Assembly: GCA_964439265.1 (NCBI GenBank)
Contig: CAYTOA010000001.1
Location: 186,001 to 250,000, forward strand
Direction: 5' to 3'
Length of the DNA: 64,000 nucleotides
DNA from: JAGVPT01 sp964439265
GTDB lineage: Bacteria > Bacteroidota > Ignavibacteria > UBA10030 > UBA8401
Position numbers and translations under genes: made by a program. The notes under the pieces are model-generated. The model saw nothing but the letters and a program-made list of their open reading frames with translations, searched no databases and was not told the DNA's origin. Below, one piece after another: positions 17,724-26,848 of this stretch. Numbering within the stretch: the stretch's first letter is position 1; every line of letters begins with the position of its first letter.

Positions 17724-19123
17724 TGAATACGGAATATAGAATGCAGAATACAGAATACAGAATTCAAAAGAAAGTGCATCGTCATCCACAGTTGAGGTTG
17801 TGGCTTTTACTGTTCATTGTTGATTGTTCATTGATGATTGTTCATTGCTCTTCGTTCGCTTCGGACCCGGTCCCGGCGAAAAAACAAGACCATCCGATCG
17901 CATTGACGGGTGCTACTATCCACCCCATCAGCGGTCCCGAAATTCCCAGCGGAACGATTCTTTTTGAGAACGGAAAGATCACCGGCATTGGGGCCAACAT
18001 TTCGCTGCCTGCCAGTACGGAAAAGATCGACGCTGCAGGGAAACATATTTATCCCGGTCTCATCAATGCCAACTCGACCGTCGGATTGACGGAGATCGAA
18101 GCAGTCCGCGCCACGAACGATTATGCCGAAACGGGTCAGATCAAACCGAACGTGCGGAGCGAGATCGCTGTGAATCCGGAAAGCGAATTGATCCCAACGC
18201 TCCGTGCAAATGGTGTTGTTATTGCCAATGTCATGCCCCAGGGGGGGCTGATCACGGGACGCTCAGCGGCAGTTATGATGGACGGCTGGACGCAGGAAGA
18301 CGTTGTTCTGAAGGCGCCCATCGGACTGGTCATTAATTGGCCTCAAATGATTGTCTCGCGCGGTTGGTGGATTCGTCAGACAGAAGAGGAACAGAAGAAA
18401 GAGCATGCAAAACAGTTGAAAGATCTCAGCGATGCATTTGCGGATGCGCGGGCATACATGGCCGCAAAAAAAGGAGAGGCCGCAAAAGGAATTCCGTACC
18501 ATGCTACCGATCTTCGGTGGGAGGCGATGATTCCTGTCCTCGAAAAGAAAATCCCGGTTCTCGTTAATGCAAACGAAGTTCAACAGATCGAGGCGGCAGT
18601 GCAGTGGGCGAAGGATGAAAACGTCAGGCTTGTCATCGTAAGCGGAAGAGACTCATGGCGGGTTGCCGATCTTTTGAAAGCAAATAACGTTGCCGTCATT
18701 GTCGGTCCAACCCTTGACGTACCGAACCGCGATTGGGAGCCGTACGATGCAGCGTTCATCGTTCCGTCTCAACTTTACGCTGCCGGCGTCCAGTTTGCGA
18801 TCTCAGGTGAGGGAGAAGCGTTTGCCGAAAGGAACACCCCGTACCATGCTGCAATGGCAGCGGCCTACGGTCTTCCAAAAGAAGAAGCGCTGAAGGCGGT
18901 AACTATTTACGCGGCAAAGATTCTCGGCATCGATGCTCAAGCCGGTTCGCTGGAAGTTGGTAAAGACGCGACACTCATCGTAACGAACGGGGATCCGCTT
19001 GAGATCGAGACGAATGTGCAGATGGAATTCATCCAGGGAAAGAAGATCGACTTGCGGAGCCGCCATACGATCCTTTACGAGAAATACCGCGAGAAATATA
19101 AACAGCTTGGGATACTGAAATAG
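17720..19123 (+). CDS. Secreted amidohydrolase-like protein lacking the His-x-His motif
   Basis: This 467-residue protein of the imidazolonepropionase-like group is translationally coupled to the gene before it by an ATGA overlap, with GGAGG at 17709-17713. A positively charged leader and hydrophobic stretch (about 27-45, LWLLLFIVDC) act as the export signal; these codons lie in simple-repeat DNA. The mature part begins like an amidohydrolase (HPISGPEIPSGTILFENGKI) but has YPGLINANSTVGL at the metal-site strand, so it lacks the usual ligands. The C-terminal KAVTIYAAKILG and GSLEVGKDATLIV segments are well kept. It may partner the intact module of the upstream protein. Confidence 0.85.
   Translation: MMNTEYRMQNTEYRIQKKVHRHPQLRLWLLLFIVDCSLMIVHCSSFASDPVPAKKQDHPIALTGATIHPISGPEIPSGTILFENGKITGIGANISLPASTEKIDAAGKHIYPGLINANSTVGLTEIEAVRATNDYAETGQIKPNVRSEIAVNPESELIPTLRANGVVIANVMPQGGLITGRSAAVMMDGWTQEDVVLKAPIGLVINWPQMIVSRGWWIRQTEEEQKKEHAKQLKDLSDAFADARAYMAAKKGEAAKGIPYHATDLRWEAMIPVLEKKIPVLVNANEVQQIEAAVQWAKDENVRLVIVSGRDSWRVADLLKANNVAVIVGPTLDVPNRDWEPYDAAFIVPSQLYAAGVQFAISGEGEAFAERNTPYHAAMAAAYGLPKEEALKAVTIYAAKILGIDAQAGSLEVGKDATLIVTNGDPLEIETNVQMEFIQGKKIDLRSRHTILYEKYREKYKQLGILK
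17731..17848 (+). repeat. Simple-repeat tracts inside the signal-peptide coding region
   Basis: Two tracts of near-repeats lie in frame at the start of the amidohydrolase gene: GAATACA/GAATATA units at 17731-17765 and three copies of TTGTTCATTG-type units at 17811-17848. Similar tracts occur between genes at about 42940-43054 and 50067-50129, where they do not code for protein. Confidence 0.6.
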
Positions 19124-19195
19124 GCCGATTCATTGCTCCTGACTCACCGCCGAAAGGCAGGCAGAAGAGAGCGTCGTTTATCATTGCGAGGAAGA

Positions 19196-19897
19196 GTGGA
19201 AGGCAAAATCATACGGGTCGTCACGTTATATCCTAGTCAGCGGCGAAAGCGTGCGCGTCTGATCAACGATATATATCCCGGAATCATCATCGTCGTGGCG
19301 GGTATCAGTATGCTGGGGAGCGGGCAATTTACTCTCCTCGCAATTGCGAATATCATTGCCGGTGCTGCGTTGGTACGATTCGGCCTTAAAGAATGGCGGT
19401 CGTCTGCCAGAGAAGAACCGCACGGAATTCAGTGGTTCGATGTTTTCGGCGGAGTGGTAACGATACTCGATGCGTTGACGATATACAAACCGTGGAAAGG
19501 ATTTCAACCGGCATGGCTTTATTTCGCAGTCGGCTTAGCCGCGATCACAAAAGGAGTGTTCAACATAAAAATTCCGACCTTCCGGCACCTCACTATTTTT
19601 GCGGATGGGTTTAAGATCCGTATTTCCCCCTTTTCCGTCTTCAGCAGTAAATGGAGCGACATGCAGTCCTTAGAATTCGCAGAATCAAGAATTAACCTGA
19701 CGCCGAAGAATAGCAAAACACGGCTACTAAAATTGCACGGGATTGAGAACGCAACAGAAGCAGCCGAAGTGTTGATGGAGGCGGCGCGGAGCAACGAAGT
19801 TCAAGTTCTTACAGATGATAAACTAAGCATAGTTGCCGTCAGACCTGGAAAGCACCGGTTCACGCAATTCTTTACAATGAGGAGAAAGCTACGATGA
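19196..19897 (+). CDS. Membrane protein with a C-terminal PH-like domain, unknown function
   Basis: I propose a GTG start at 19196, just after GCGAGGAAG, giving 233 residues; the frame extends to 19133, but that adds an Arg-rich stretch without a ribosome site. The N-terminal half has about four membrane helices (YPGIIIVVAGISMLGSG and three more). The C-terminal 90 residues (from about TFRHLTIFADGFKI) look like a small beta-rich domain of the PH-like type common in bacterial membrane proteins. Its stop overlaps the next ATG by four bases, so it is coupled to the NAD(P)-binding gene. I do not recognise a function. Confidence 0.65.
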   Translation: MEGKIIRVVTLYPSQRRKRARLINDIYPGIIIVVAGISMLGSGQFTLLAIANIIAGAALVRFGLKEWRSSAREEPHGIQWFDVFGGVVTILDALTIYKPWKGFQPAWLYFAVGLAAITKGVFNIKIPTFRHLTIFADGFKIRISPFSVFSSKWSDMQSLEFAESRINLTPKNSKTRLLKLHGIENATEAAEVLMEAARSNEVQVLTDDKLSIVAVRPGKHRFTQFFTMRRKLR

Positions 19898-20562
19898 AAA
19901 TTAGGGCCATTGTTTTTGGAGCCACGGGGATGGTAGGGGAAGGAGTTCTCCACGAAGCGCTCAACCACCCTGATGTGGAATCAGTGATTGTGATAGGAAG
20001 GAAATCGTGCGATGTAAAGCATCAAAAATTAAAGGAACTGGTCCATGCTGATTTTTTCAATTACTCGTCTATAGAGGAACATCTCAAAGGCTATAATGCG
20101 TGCTATTTTTGTCTCGGGATATCTTCTGTGGGTAAGAGTGAAAAAGACTATACCCGGATCACCTATGATCTGACGATGCGGGCCGCTGAGACGTTATCGC
20201 GGCTTAATCCCGGCATGACGTTCTGCTACGTATCAGGTGCGGGGACCGACAGCACAGAAAAAGGGCGGGTCATGTGGGCAAGGGTAAAGGGGAAAACGGA
20301 AAACGACTTGACGAAGCTTCCGTTCAAAGCTGCATACGCATTCAGACCTGGTTTTATCAAACCCATAAAGGGCTTAAGGAACGCCTATAAAATTGCCGAA
20401 GTACTCGGAATACTCTACCCGGTCTTGAAGGGGCTCTTTCCGAAATATGTCTGCACATTGCACGACCTCGGACTCGCGATGATTCGTGTAACCCTGTCGG
20501 GGGATTCAAAAAAGATAGTGGAAAATCTCGATATCGCCCGTCTTGCTCAAACGTTCTCCTGA
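19894..20562 (+). CDS. NAD(P)-binding Rossmann protein (atypical SDR)
   Basis: This 222-residue cytosolic protein begins with the nucleotide-binding loop VFGATGMVGEGVL, the TGxxGxxG pattern of atypical short-chain dehydrogenases related to NmrA/YbjT. Next come YFCLGISSVGKSEKDY and a FCYVSGAGTDSTEKGR segment at the position of the usual catalytic region, but no clear Tyr-x3-Lys pair. It may bind NAD(P)H for sensing or for an isomerase/reductase reaction. It is translationally coupled to the membrane protein upstream and 19 bases before the DUF1697 gene, so the three probably form an operon. Confidence 0.82.
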   Translation: MKIRAIVFGATGMVGEGVLHEALNHPDVESVIVIGRKSCDVKHQKLKELVHADFFNYSSIEEHLKGYNACYFCLGISSVGKSEKDYTRITYDLTMRAAETLSRLNPGMTFCYVSGAGTDSTEKGRVMWARVKGKTENDLTKLPFKAAYAFRPGFIKPIKGLRNAYKIAEVLGILYPVLKGLFPKYVCTLHDLGLAMIRVTLSGDSKKIVENLDIARLAQTFS

Positions 20563-20581
20563 AAATTTGCGGTGTGACAAA

Positions 20582-21136
20582 ATGGCTATTTATGTTGCTT
20601 TGCTGCGGGGAATCAATGTCAGCGGGCAGAAGATCATTAAAATGGAAGAATTGAAAAGGGCTTTCGAAGCGCTGCACTATAAGAAAGTGACAACATACAT
20701 CCAAAGCGGAAACGTTGTCTTTGAGTCGAATGAGAAAAGTGCCCCACTCATCAGATCGCTCATCGAAAACAAACTCCTAAAGACTTTTGGATATGCAATT
20801 CCAGTAACTGTAAAAACTCCGAAAGAGCTGGAGGCGGCAACAAGGCGAAATCCTTTTAAGAACGTTAGAACGGAGAAAGGTGAACGGCTGCATGTATCCT
20901 TTCTGTCAGGAAACCCGTCTAAAGCTGCGGCCGAGAGTCTGGCGGCTGTGAAGAGCAATATTGACGAGATCCGTTTATCGGGGAGCGAAGTATATATTTT
21001 GTGCCGAAAAGGATATGGCACAACCATCTATTCCAACACCTTCATCGAGAAACGCCTCGCCCTCTCGGCAACGACCAGAAATTGGGACACGGTACAAAAA
21101 CTCTTAAGCATTTGCAGTACCATCACTGATGATTAG
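20582..21136 (+). CDS. DUF1697 family protein
   Basis: This 184-residue protein matches the DUF1697 family from its opening MAIYVALLRGINVSGQKIIK and the YIQSGNVVFES segment. Members are small soluble proteins of unknown function found widely in bacteria. I used the ATG at 20582; the longer frame to 20543 overlaps the upstream gene and has no support. No signal peptide or membrane helix. Last gene of the 19196-21136 group; a long non-coding stretch follows. Confidence 0.88.
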   Translation: MAIYVALLRGINVSGQKIIKMEELKRAFEALHYKKVTTYIQSGNVVFESNEKSAPLIRSLIENKLLKTFGYAIPVTVKTPKELEAATRRNPFKNVRTEKGERLHVSFLSGNPSKAAAESLAAVKSNIDEIRLSGSEVYILCRKGYGTTIYSNTFIEKRLALSATTRNWDTVQKLLSICSTITDD

Positions 21137-21818
21137 GGAGGAACAGGAGCTGCCTATCCCTGCATCCACCATTGTTACTTCACCGGTCTCCGTTGATATT
21201 CCTTCTTCATATTCTTCTTGATTCCCGACTTACAATCTACTAACTTGACGCCGTATAACGTCACAGAATCTGCACGAACCATCACCCGCGGGGACCTGGG
21301 TGGCAACAAACAACTGAACGAAGAAGTGAATTTAATTCATTGTGCGCACAGCACAAGCAAGAGATATTGATTCATTTAGCAGCGTTGGAGTAAACATTAA
21401 CGATCGCGCGGCATCAATCAAATTATCTGAGATCTAGTGTATTTGAGGGTAATTGAAATGCTAGCAGAATGATCGACTTGATCACATTTAGTATCGCTTC
21501 TTAATAGGACACAATTTGCTCACCCGACATCCAGGTAATAACTTCGACTTCTTCTGATCATTTCTTCATGCTTCATTGGAAGCGTCCCCGATATACGTTT
21601 GCGCCATGAACGAACTCGATCTCGAATCCGCGAGTTTACTTTGTTTGTGATCTACCCATCTTTGACGCGTAACCAGTTTCAGTGAGAATGGTCGAGCGGA
21701 GACGCGGCCAAAGGGAGCATGTTTTTTGATCCCGCAATAGGTTAGGCCACCTATCATATCTTCGAGAAGCACACTTGAGGGTTTCGTATGCACTCCCCAC
21801 AATGAAAAGAATTGTCAA
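21137..21818. other. 682-base intergenic stretch without a convincing gene
   Basis: No frame on either strand has a credible gene. The stretch holds a 50-base element (21211-21260) related to one in the next long gap. It has a weak promoter-like pair, TTGATC-N17-TTAATA (about 21478-21506). A minus-strand open frame (21566-21802, 78 codons) has no ribosome site or family I know. It is the leader region of the TonB-dependent receptor gene. Confidence 0.6.
21211..21260. repeat. 50-base element, copy A
   Basis: This aligns without gaps to 24281-24330 at 34 of 50 positions by hand count. It shares CTTGATTCCC at one end and CTTGAC plus ATAACG at the other, with identical spacing. Both copies lie upstream of genes on the plus strand. 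Confidence 0.45.
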
Positions 21819-24251
21819 ATGAATTTAAGAGCGCTCGTTTTATTGTCCGTTGTGTTGTTAGTTTCAAACAGTCACGCACAGACTTCTATAGTGAGAGGAA
21901 TTGTTATCGATGGCTCTACCAGAGAACCGCTCGTCTTTGCGACTGTCCAGGTCGAGGCGGCCCACCGAGGCGCTGTGACGGACGGCAATGGAAGATTCTC
22001 CATCGGCACGGATACTGGCGAGTGCCGGCTGCAGTGCAGTTATGTCGGGTATAGATCGGCAGTCACTGCATTCGCACTCCACCACGACACTGCAGTTGTT
22101 ATTGCGTTGAGCCCCCTCGATGTACTTTTGCAGGACGTAACGGTCTATGCGAATAATGGGAACGACGAAACAAATCAAAAAGAGATAAGTGCACTCTCCC
22201 TACAGAGTGAAACGATCGGAAAGATCACCGGTCTCATGCCGGATGTCCTCCGCAGCGTACAGATGCTTCCCGGTGTTTCGAGCGACAACGAATTGAGCGC
22301 AAAGTTCAATGTCCATGGAGGTGATTCGAACGAGAATCTCGTTTTGATCGACGGGACCGAAGTGTACGACCCGTACCATGTCAAGGAGGCTCCAAACGTA
22401 AGCATCGGTATTTTTGATGTTGACATGATCAAGAAAATGGACCTTATAACCGGCGGTTTCAGCGCGCGGTACGGCGACAAGATGAGTTCGGTGGTCGATA
22501 TTGAATACCGGGAAGGCAGCAAAGACCGGATTCGCGGGGAGGTAAGCGTGAGCATGACCGACGTGGATGCGCTCCTCGAAGGACCTGTCGGCAGCGATGG
22601 ATCGTTCATTGTCGGTGCGCGGCAGAGCTATTTACAGTATGAAATGAAGTTTCTTTCGGTCGCGCCGCAAGTGCATCCGTCGTATGACGATATTCAGGGG
22701 GTGCTTGCGTACCAACTCGCCCCTCAGGATAAAGTACTGTTGAAATTCATCCATGCCGGCGACGAATATCAGTATGACCCGACGATCAGTTCCGGCGGAT
22801 CGTACGCAAGCTCATATTACACCGGTTCCTACACGGGGTCCTTATCGCAAACATGGCATGATTCCACCGAGGAACACGCTTCCTATTACAGCAACATGCT
22901 CGCGATACAAAACACCGATATACTTTCTTCTGTTGCTCTTCTGAAATCGGAGGTATCATATTACGATGAGATCGAGTCGGAACATTCCCAGGAACTCAAC
23001 CTTTACGGAAACACCTTCCATGCAACTCCCGCCGCCGGGCCCATTAACGCATTCTACAACAGCACATCCAATTATTATTACAACAACGACCTCCATATAC
23101 GAACGCTGGAAGCCAATTCGTCGTACGGTATGCAAGTCATCCCCTGCTACAGCATCAATGTCGGAGCGAGTTATCAGCGGATCTACTATTACCAGGAACT
23201 GATCAATCAGCGGACGTTTTCATACTCCACCAACGATTACTATTATCCGAGGACGACCGACAGCACCTGGAATGTCAACGCCCTCGACAATGCGTTCGGC
23301 AGCATTGATGCGCAGTCGTACAAAGGGGCAGGATATCTTGAAAATGTCTTTCAACTCGGAGAGCGTGCGATCCTCAACGCCGGCGGAAGGTTCGATTACT
23401 TCGATCTAGACAAGCAGCTCACGTGGAGCCCTCGTTTGAACTTTGCCTACAAGGCGGCGCGCGGTCTCACGGTGCGCAGCGCATGGGGATATTTCTATCA
23501 ATCACCTATTTACCAGCAGCTGGCATACTCCGCAGCATCGGATACGAATACGAAATCACAGCTCGCGATCCACTACGTTCTTGGAGCCGATTATGAGCTC
23601 ATCACGGACGAAGAGAATCATGACTTCGTTAAGCTAAAACTGGAAGCATACCGTAAGACCTACAGCGATCTTATTTCATCGACGGTCTCGAGTTCCGGCA
23701 GGATAAATTATTCGAGGAAGAATGACGCCATCGGGAGAGCATCAGGTCTGGATGCATACGTGATGTATTCGACTTCGGGTTTCTCCGGATGGATAAGTTA
23801 CAGTTTCTTGAACGCTGACCAAAAGATGATCATGCAGGACAGCGCCGGCTACTTTCCGAGGAATACCGATCAGAGGCATACTCTGGCGGTGGTTGCAGAT
23901 GTTGATCTCGGCGAAGCCTGGAGCCTGAATACGCGCATTGTGTACGGGAGCGGGTACCCATTTACACCATCCATTGCAGTCTATAATAGGTCGGCCGGTG
24001 CATGGGAATGGCAATTGGGGGGGCCTAATTCGGTATACCTGCCGTCATACAAACGAGCGGACCTTCGAGTATCCAAAACTTTTTCGATGCTCGGATTGAC
24101 CTCGTCGCTTTTTCTCGACATCAGCAACATATTCAATTTCAAAAATGTTCAGGCATACAGCTATCAATTCAATAATCAGGGCTATCCGGAAATAGTTGCA
24201 GAAAACTTATGGCCGATCCTGCCGACACTCGGCATGTCGGTGCGGTTTTAA
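21819..24251 (+). CDS. TonB-dependent outer-membrane receptor with CarboxypepD_reg-like N-terminus
   Basis: An 810-residue outer-membrane transporter. It has a signal peptide (1 to about 20), a CarboxypepD_reg-like domain (about 24-110, VRGIVIDGSTREPLVFATVQ), a plug (about 125-240) with VQMLPGVSSDNE and LVLIDGTEVYDPYH, and a Tyr-rich beta-barrel ending in VRF, a typical C-terminal aromatic. This architecture is the Bacteroidota type of TonB receptor, usually for large or glycan-like ligands, though the plug family also occurs alone. No SusD partner lies next to it. The substrate is unknown. The ATG at 21819 has only a weak A-rich leader, common in this group. Confidence 0.92.
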   Translation: MNLRALVLLSVVLLVSNSHAQTSIVRGIVIDGSTREPLVFATVQVEAAHRGAVTDGNGRFSIGTDTGECRLQCSYVGYRSAVTAFALHHDTAVVIALSPLDVLLQDVTVYANNGNDETNQKEISALSLQSETIGKITGLMPDVLRSVQMLPGVSSDNELSAKFNVHGGDSNENLVLIDGTEVYDPYHVKEAPNVSIGIFDVDMIKKMDLITGGFSARYGDKMSSVVDIEYREGSKDRIRGEVSVSMTDVDALLEGPVGSDGSFIVGARQSYLQYEMKFLSVAPQVHPSYDDIQGVLAYQLAPQDKVLLKFIHAGDEYQYDPTISSGGSYASSYYTGSYTGSLSQTWHDSTEEHASYYSNMLAIQNTDILSSVALLKSEVSYYDEIESEHSQELNLYGNTFHATPAAGPINAFYNSTSNYYYNNDLHIRTLEANSSYGMQVIPCYSINVGASYQRIYYYQELINQRTFSYSTNDYYYPRTTDSTWNVNALDNAFGSIDAQSYKGAGYLENVFQLGERAILNAGGRFDYFDLDKQLTWSPRLNFAYKAARGLTVRSAWGYFYQSPIYQQLAYSAASDTNTKSQLAIHYVLGADYELITDEENHDFVKLKLEAYRKTYSDLISSTVSSSGRINYSRKNDAIGRASGLDAYVMYSTSGFSGWISYSFLNADQKMIMQDSAGYFPRNTDQRHTLAVVADVDLGEAWSLNTRIVYGSGYPFTPSIAVYNRSAGAWEWQLGGPNSVYLPSYKRADLRVSKTFSMLGLTSSLFLDISNIFNFKNVQAYSYQFNNQGYPEIVAENLWPILPTLGMSVRF

Positions 24252-24547
24252 GTTCAGGATAATCTTTCGGTTAGCATTTTTTTCTCCTTGATTCCCACTT
24301 TTTCACTCGCTACCTTGACCGCGAATAACGGTTCGAAATATGTTGTAAGAAAACATCTCTAAAATTCTGGTAAGGACAAAGTCGGGGAAGATGTAATAAT
24401 ACCTTTCGATTTCTACTCCGCTGGACGGAGGAAGTTCTTCTGTACGGTGCACATATGTAGATTGATTTGTTCCTTCCAATCAAAAGCAGAACCTGCCGAC
24501 ACGATCATATGATTGAACACATCTTGCCCTGCCTAATGGAATAAAAC
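24252..24547. other. 296-base intergenic stretch with a repeated element
   Basis: No gene seen. It contains copy B of the 50-base element (24281-24330), about 218 bases before the start of the HEAT-repeat protein gene. No clear terminator for the receptor gene is visible. Confidence 0.6.
24281..24330. repeat. 50-base element, copy B
   Basis: This is the partner of the element at 21211-21260, with the same ordered blocks (CTTGATTCCC, CTTGAC, ATAACG) at the same spacing. The central ten bases are unlike. Confidence 0.45.
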
Positions 24548-26848
24548 ATGAAACACGATCCGCACGCGAATCAATTATCTCTTTCGACGCTGCTCTTTTG
24601 GCTGACGATTCTATTTGGGTCTCAGCCGTTTGCCTTTTCGCTAAATGCAATAGTGTCGGCTCATGCCATTGGTCCGGAACCCGCGCCCGCGGATAAGCCG
24701 GAAAACCCCGTCACGTTGTATAACACGGCGTGCAGCCTTGCAGAAAATGGAATGAAAGAAAGTGCCTGGGCTTGTCTTGAACGCGCGATTGCTGCGGGCT
24801 TCGATGCGGCAGACCACATGGAGCGGGACTCAAGCCTGATTAGTTTGCGGGGAGATGCACGCTGGAAACCGGCCCTGGAAACGGTTAAGAAAAAGGAAGA
24901 GATACGGATTCAATATCAAAGCCTTCATAACGATATGACGGAGATTTACGGCCTTGCGTTGGACTACAGAAATACACCTTCTCGAAAGAATGCCAACCGT
25001 GAGACGTACGAAGGATTCCAATTGCCAAAACTTCTCGTCACGGAGTCTGAAGGAGTCATCACCATCAATGCCGCCTCCAAAGACACGATGAATGTCACTA
25101 TGGTATCCAAAGACGGGCATGGCACGATAAACTTTTCGCTCTACTCCGAATGGGGCAGAGGCATGCACATCTGGCGGACCACGGGAGATTTTGCCTCACT
25201 TTCACCGTACCTCGTAAACATAGAACGAAAAAGGCATCAAAAATTTTTCGATAGAGTCGCTGCGTTTAAAGAGAATTTGGAAGCCTATAAAGATTCAAAC
25301 GATCACTACGATCTTTCTGTGCTTCTTCGCAAAATTCCAGGAGTTCTCGACACTCTGGACTTATATATCCATAGTGAAAGCGATTTTGGACAACAAACAG
25401 CGGTAGAGATTGCTTCAGAGATCATACCGCTCACTGACCGGATTGTCGATATCCTGATCGCATCAAAAAATTCCTATAGCACCAGTTTACGATATCGAGT
25501 GATTGACCCTCTGGAACGCGCTGGTCTTGCATATCCCAAAGTGCTTCCGGCGCTCATTGATCTCGCCGAACTCGATTCGAGGAATCCAGCGGGCTCAGCG
25601 ATAGAAAGATTGTGCCGTGCCGAGAAAGACTCCATCCCGATGCTGCTCCTGACCATAAAATATTCGTTGTATAGCGCCGGCCAAACCATTCGGCGGCTCG
25701 ATACTATGAATTATTCTGATCCCAGAATCGTTCGGGCATTCATTGGAGCATTGCACCATGATGATCCGAGTACACGTCAAGCTGCGATCGAAGCACTTGG
25801 CCGGCGAAACATTGTGCTCGACGAAATCATTCCAGCGCTCGCGAATGCAATGGGTGACAGCGTAATGTTTGTGAGGTCAACTGCAGCGGAAACATTGACG
25901 AAGTTTGGCGGAAAGGGAATATACGTTCTTGTTGAATCCCTGAAAAGCAAGGACATGTACACACGAACTTCTGCAATTGATATATTGGAACGATCAGAAC
26001 TGCGGACAGCTGAAATCGAGAAGGCTTTTATCCAATGTCTTAAAGATTCCAACAGCGCCGTCCGCGAAACTGCAGCAGCCGGGCTTTTGAGGTTTAAGAC
26101 CCCCGAGTCACGCAAAGCTCTTGATGTCTATGAACAGGACGAAAAGCTCCGCGAAGAGCAGGACGCCAACGACGTTGAAGCCCAAAGGAACAAAGTCTTT
26201 TCATTGGAAAATATCTTATCGGACATCCCTCCAAACGCAGATTATCGTGATGCGCTTCATATACAGGATACTGTATCTGTCACAATCAAGAATGATACTC
26301 TCTTTCTTTTGACGGTTCATACTGACAGAGACCGACCCGATCAATTGAACATCTGGAAAAGATGCAAGGGAGGGTTTCAGCATCTCGAAACATTTGAATC
26401 CGAGGCCGGCGACTATCACGGCAATTTTGACAAACCTGTTGTGTTCCATTTGAACAGCGAGACGTTCATTTACATTCAAATCAATTCTTCAGGGAACGGC
26501 GGTTATCATGACGATTCAGTCTACGTCGTAACGGATCGCGGGGAATTGCAGCACGTTGAGTTCATTCAAATAGAAAATGAATGTAACAACCTCTTGAAGC
26601 AGGATGAAACAATCATGAACGGTGTGATGAACACCATCGTTGACGATACCTTGTCTTTTTCCCTCGGCATATGGGAAAAGGGAGATGCACATTGCTGCCC
26701 GACGGGAGGGAGCATCGAAGGGATGTACAAACTTGAAAAGACAAAGATCGATGACCCGGCCACGCGGAAAGAAACAATGTCGTATAGAATCATTCTCGGC
26801 GACTATGAACGAATTCCGGCGAAGGAAGAAAAAGGCGATGAAAAATAA
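24548..26848 (+). CDS. Exported HEAT-repeat protein with an N-terminal TPR-like module
   Basis: This 766-residue protein has a signal peptide (about 1-40, LLFWLTILFGSQPFAFS). A TPR-type module follows (about 55-115, VTLYNTACSLAENGMKESA, then DSSLISLRGDARWKPALE). HEAT/PBS-lyase-type helical repeats occupy about 390-545 (DDPSTRQAAIEALGRRN, DSVMFVRSTAAETLTKFG and DSNSAVRETAAAGLLRFK). The C-terminal 200 residues form a beta-rich domain with a CC pair near 715. HEAT repeats usually bind proteins, so a periplasmic scaffold is plausible. The next gene overlaps its end by 11 bases and carries the same TPR-type module, so the two are probably functionally linked. No enzyme motif seen. Confidence 0.8.
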   Translation: MKHDPHANQLSLSTLLFWLTILFGSQPFAFSLNAIVSAHAIGPEPAPADKPENPVTLYNTACSLAENGMKESAWACLERAIAAGFDAADHMERDSSLISLRGDARWKPALETVKKKEEIRIQYQSLHNDMTEIYGLALDYRNTPSRKNANRETYEGFQLPKLLVTESEGVITINAASKDTMNVTMVSKDGHGTINFSLYSEWGRGMHIWRTTGDFASLSPYLVNIERKRHQKFFDRVAAFKENLEAYKDSNDHYDLSVLLRKIPGVLDTLDLYIHSESDFGQQTAVEIASEIIPLTDRIVDILIASKNSYSTSLRYRVIDPLERAGLAYPKVLPALIDLAELDSRNPAGSAIERLCRAEKDSIPMLLLTIKYSLYSAGQTIRRLDTMNYSDPRIVRAFIGALHHDDPSTRQAAIEALGRRNIVLDEIIPALANAMGDSVMFVRSTAAETLTKFGGKGIYVLVESLKSKDMYTRTSAIDILERSELRTAEIEKAFIQCLKDSNSAVRETAAAGLLRFKTPESRKALDVYEQDEKLREEQDANDVEAQRNKVFSLENILSDIPPNADYRDALHIQDTVSVTIKNDTLFLLTVHTDRDRPDQLNIWKRCKGGFQHLETFESEAGDYHGNFDKPVVFHLNSETFIYIQINSSGNGGYHDDSVYVVTDRGELQHVEFIQIENECNNLLKQDETIMNGVMNTIVDDTLSFSLGIWEKGDAHCCPTGGSIEGMYKLEKTKIDDPATRKETMSYRIILGDYERIPAKEEKGDEK

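Noticed and set aside
19170..19200. CATTGCGAGGAAG resembling a common dispersed repeat
   Set aside because: Only about 13 bases match my memory of that repeat; it also serves as the ribosome site of the next gene.
21566..21802. Minus-strand 78-codon frame in the leader of the TonB receptor
   Set aside because: No start signal and no recognised family. I considered an integron-type cassette because GTTAGGC occurs at 21741-21747, but no matching attC partner or integrase is visible.
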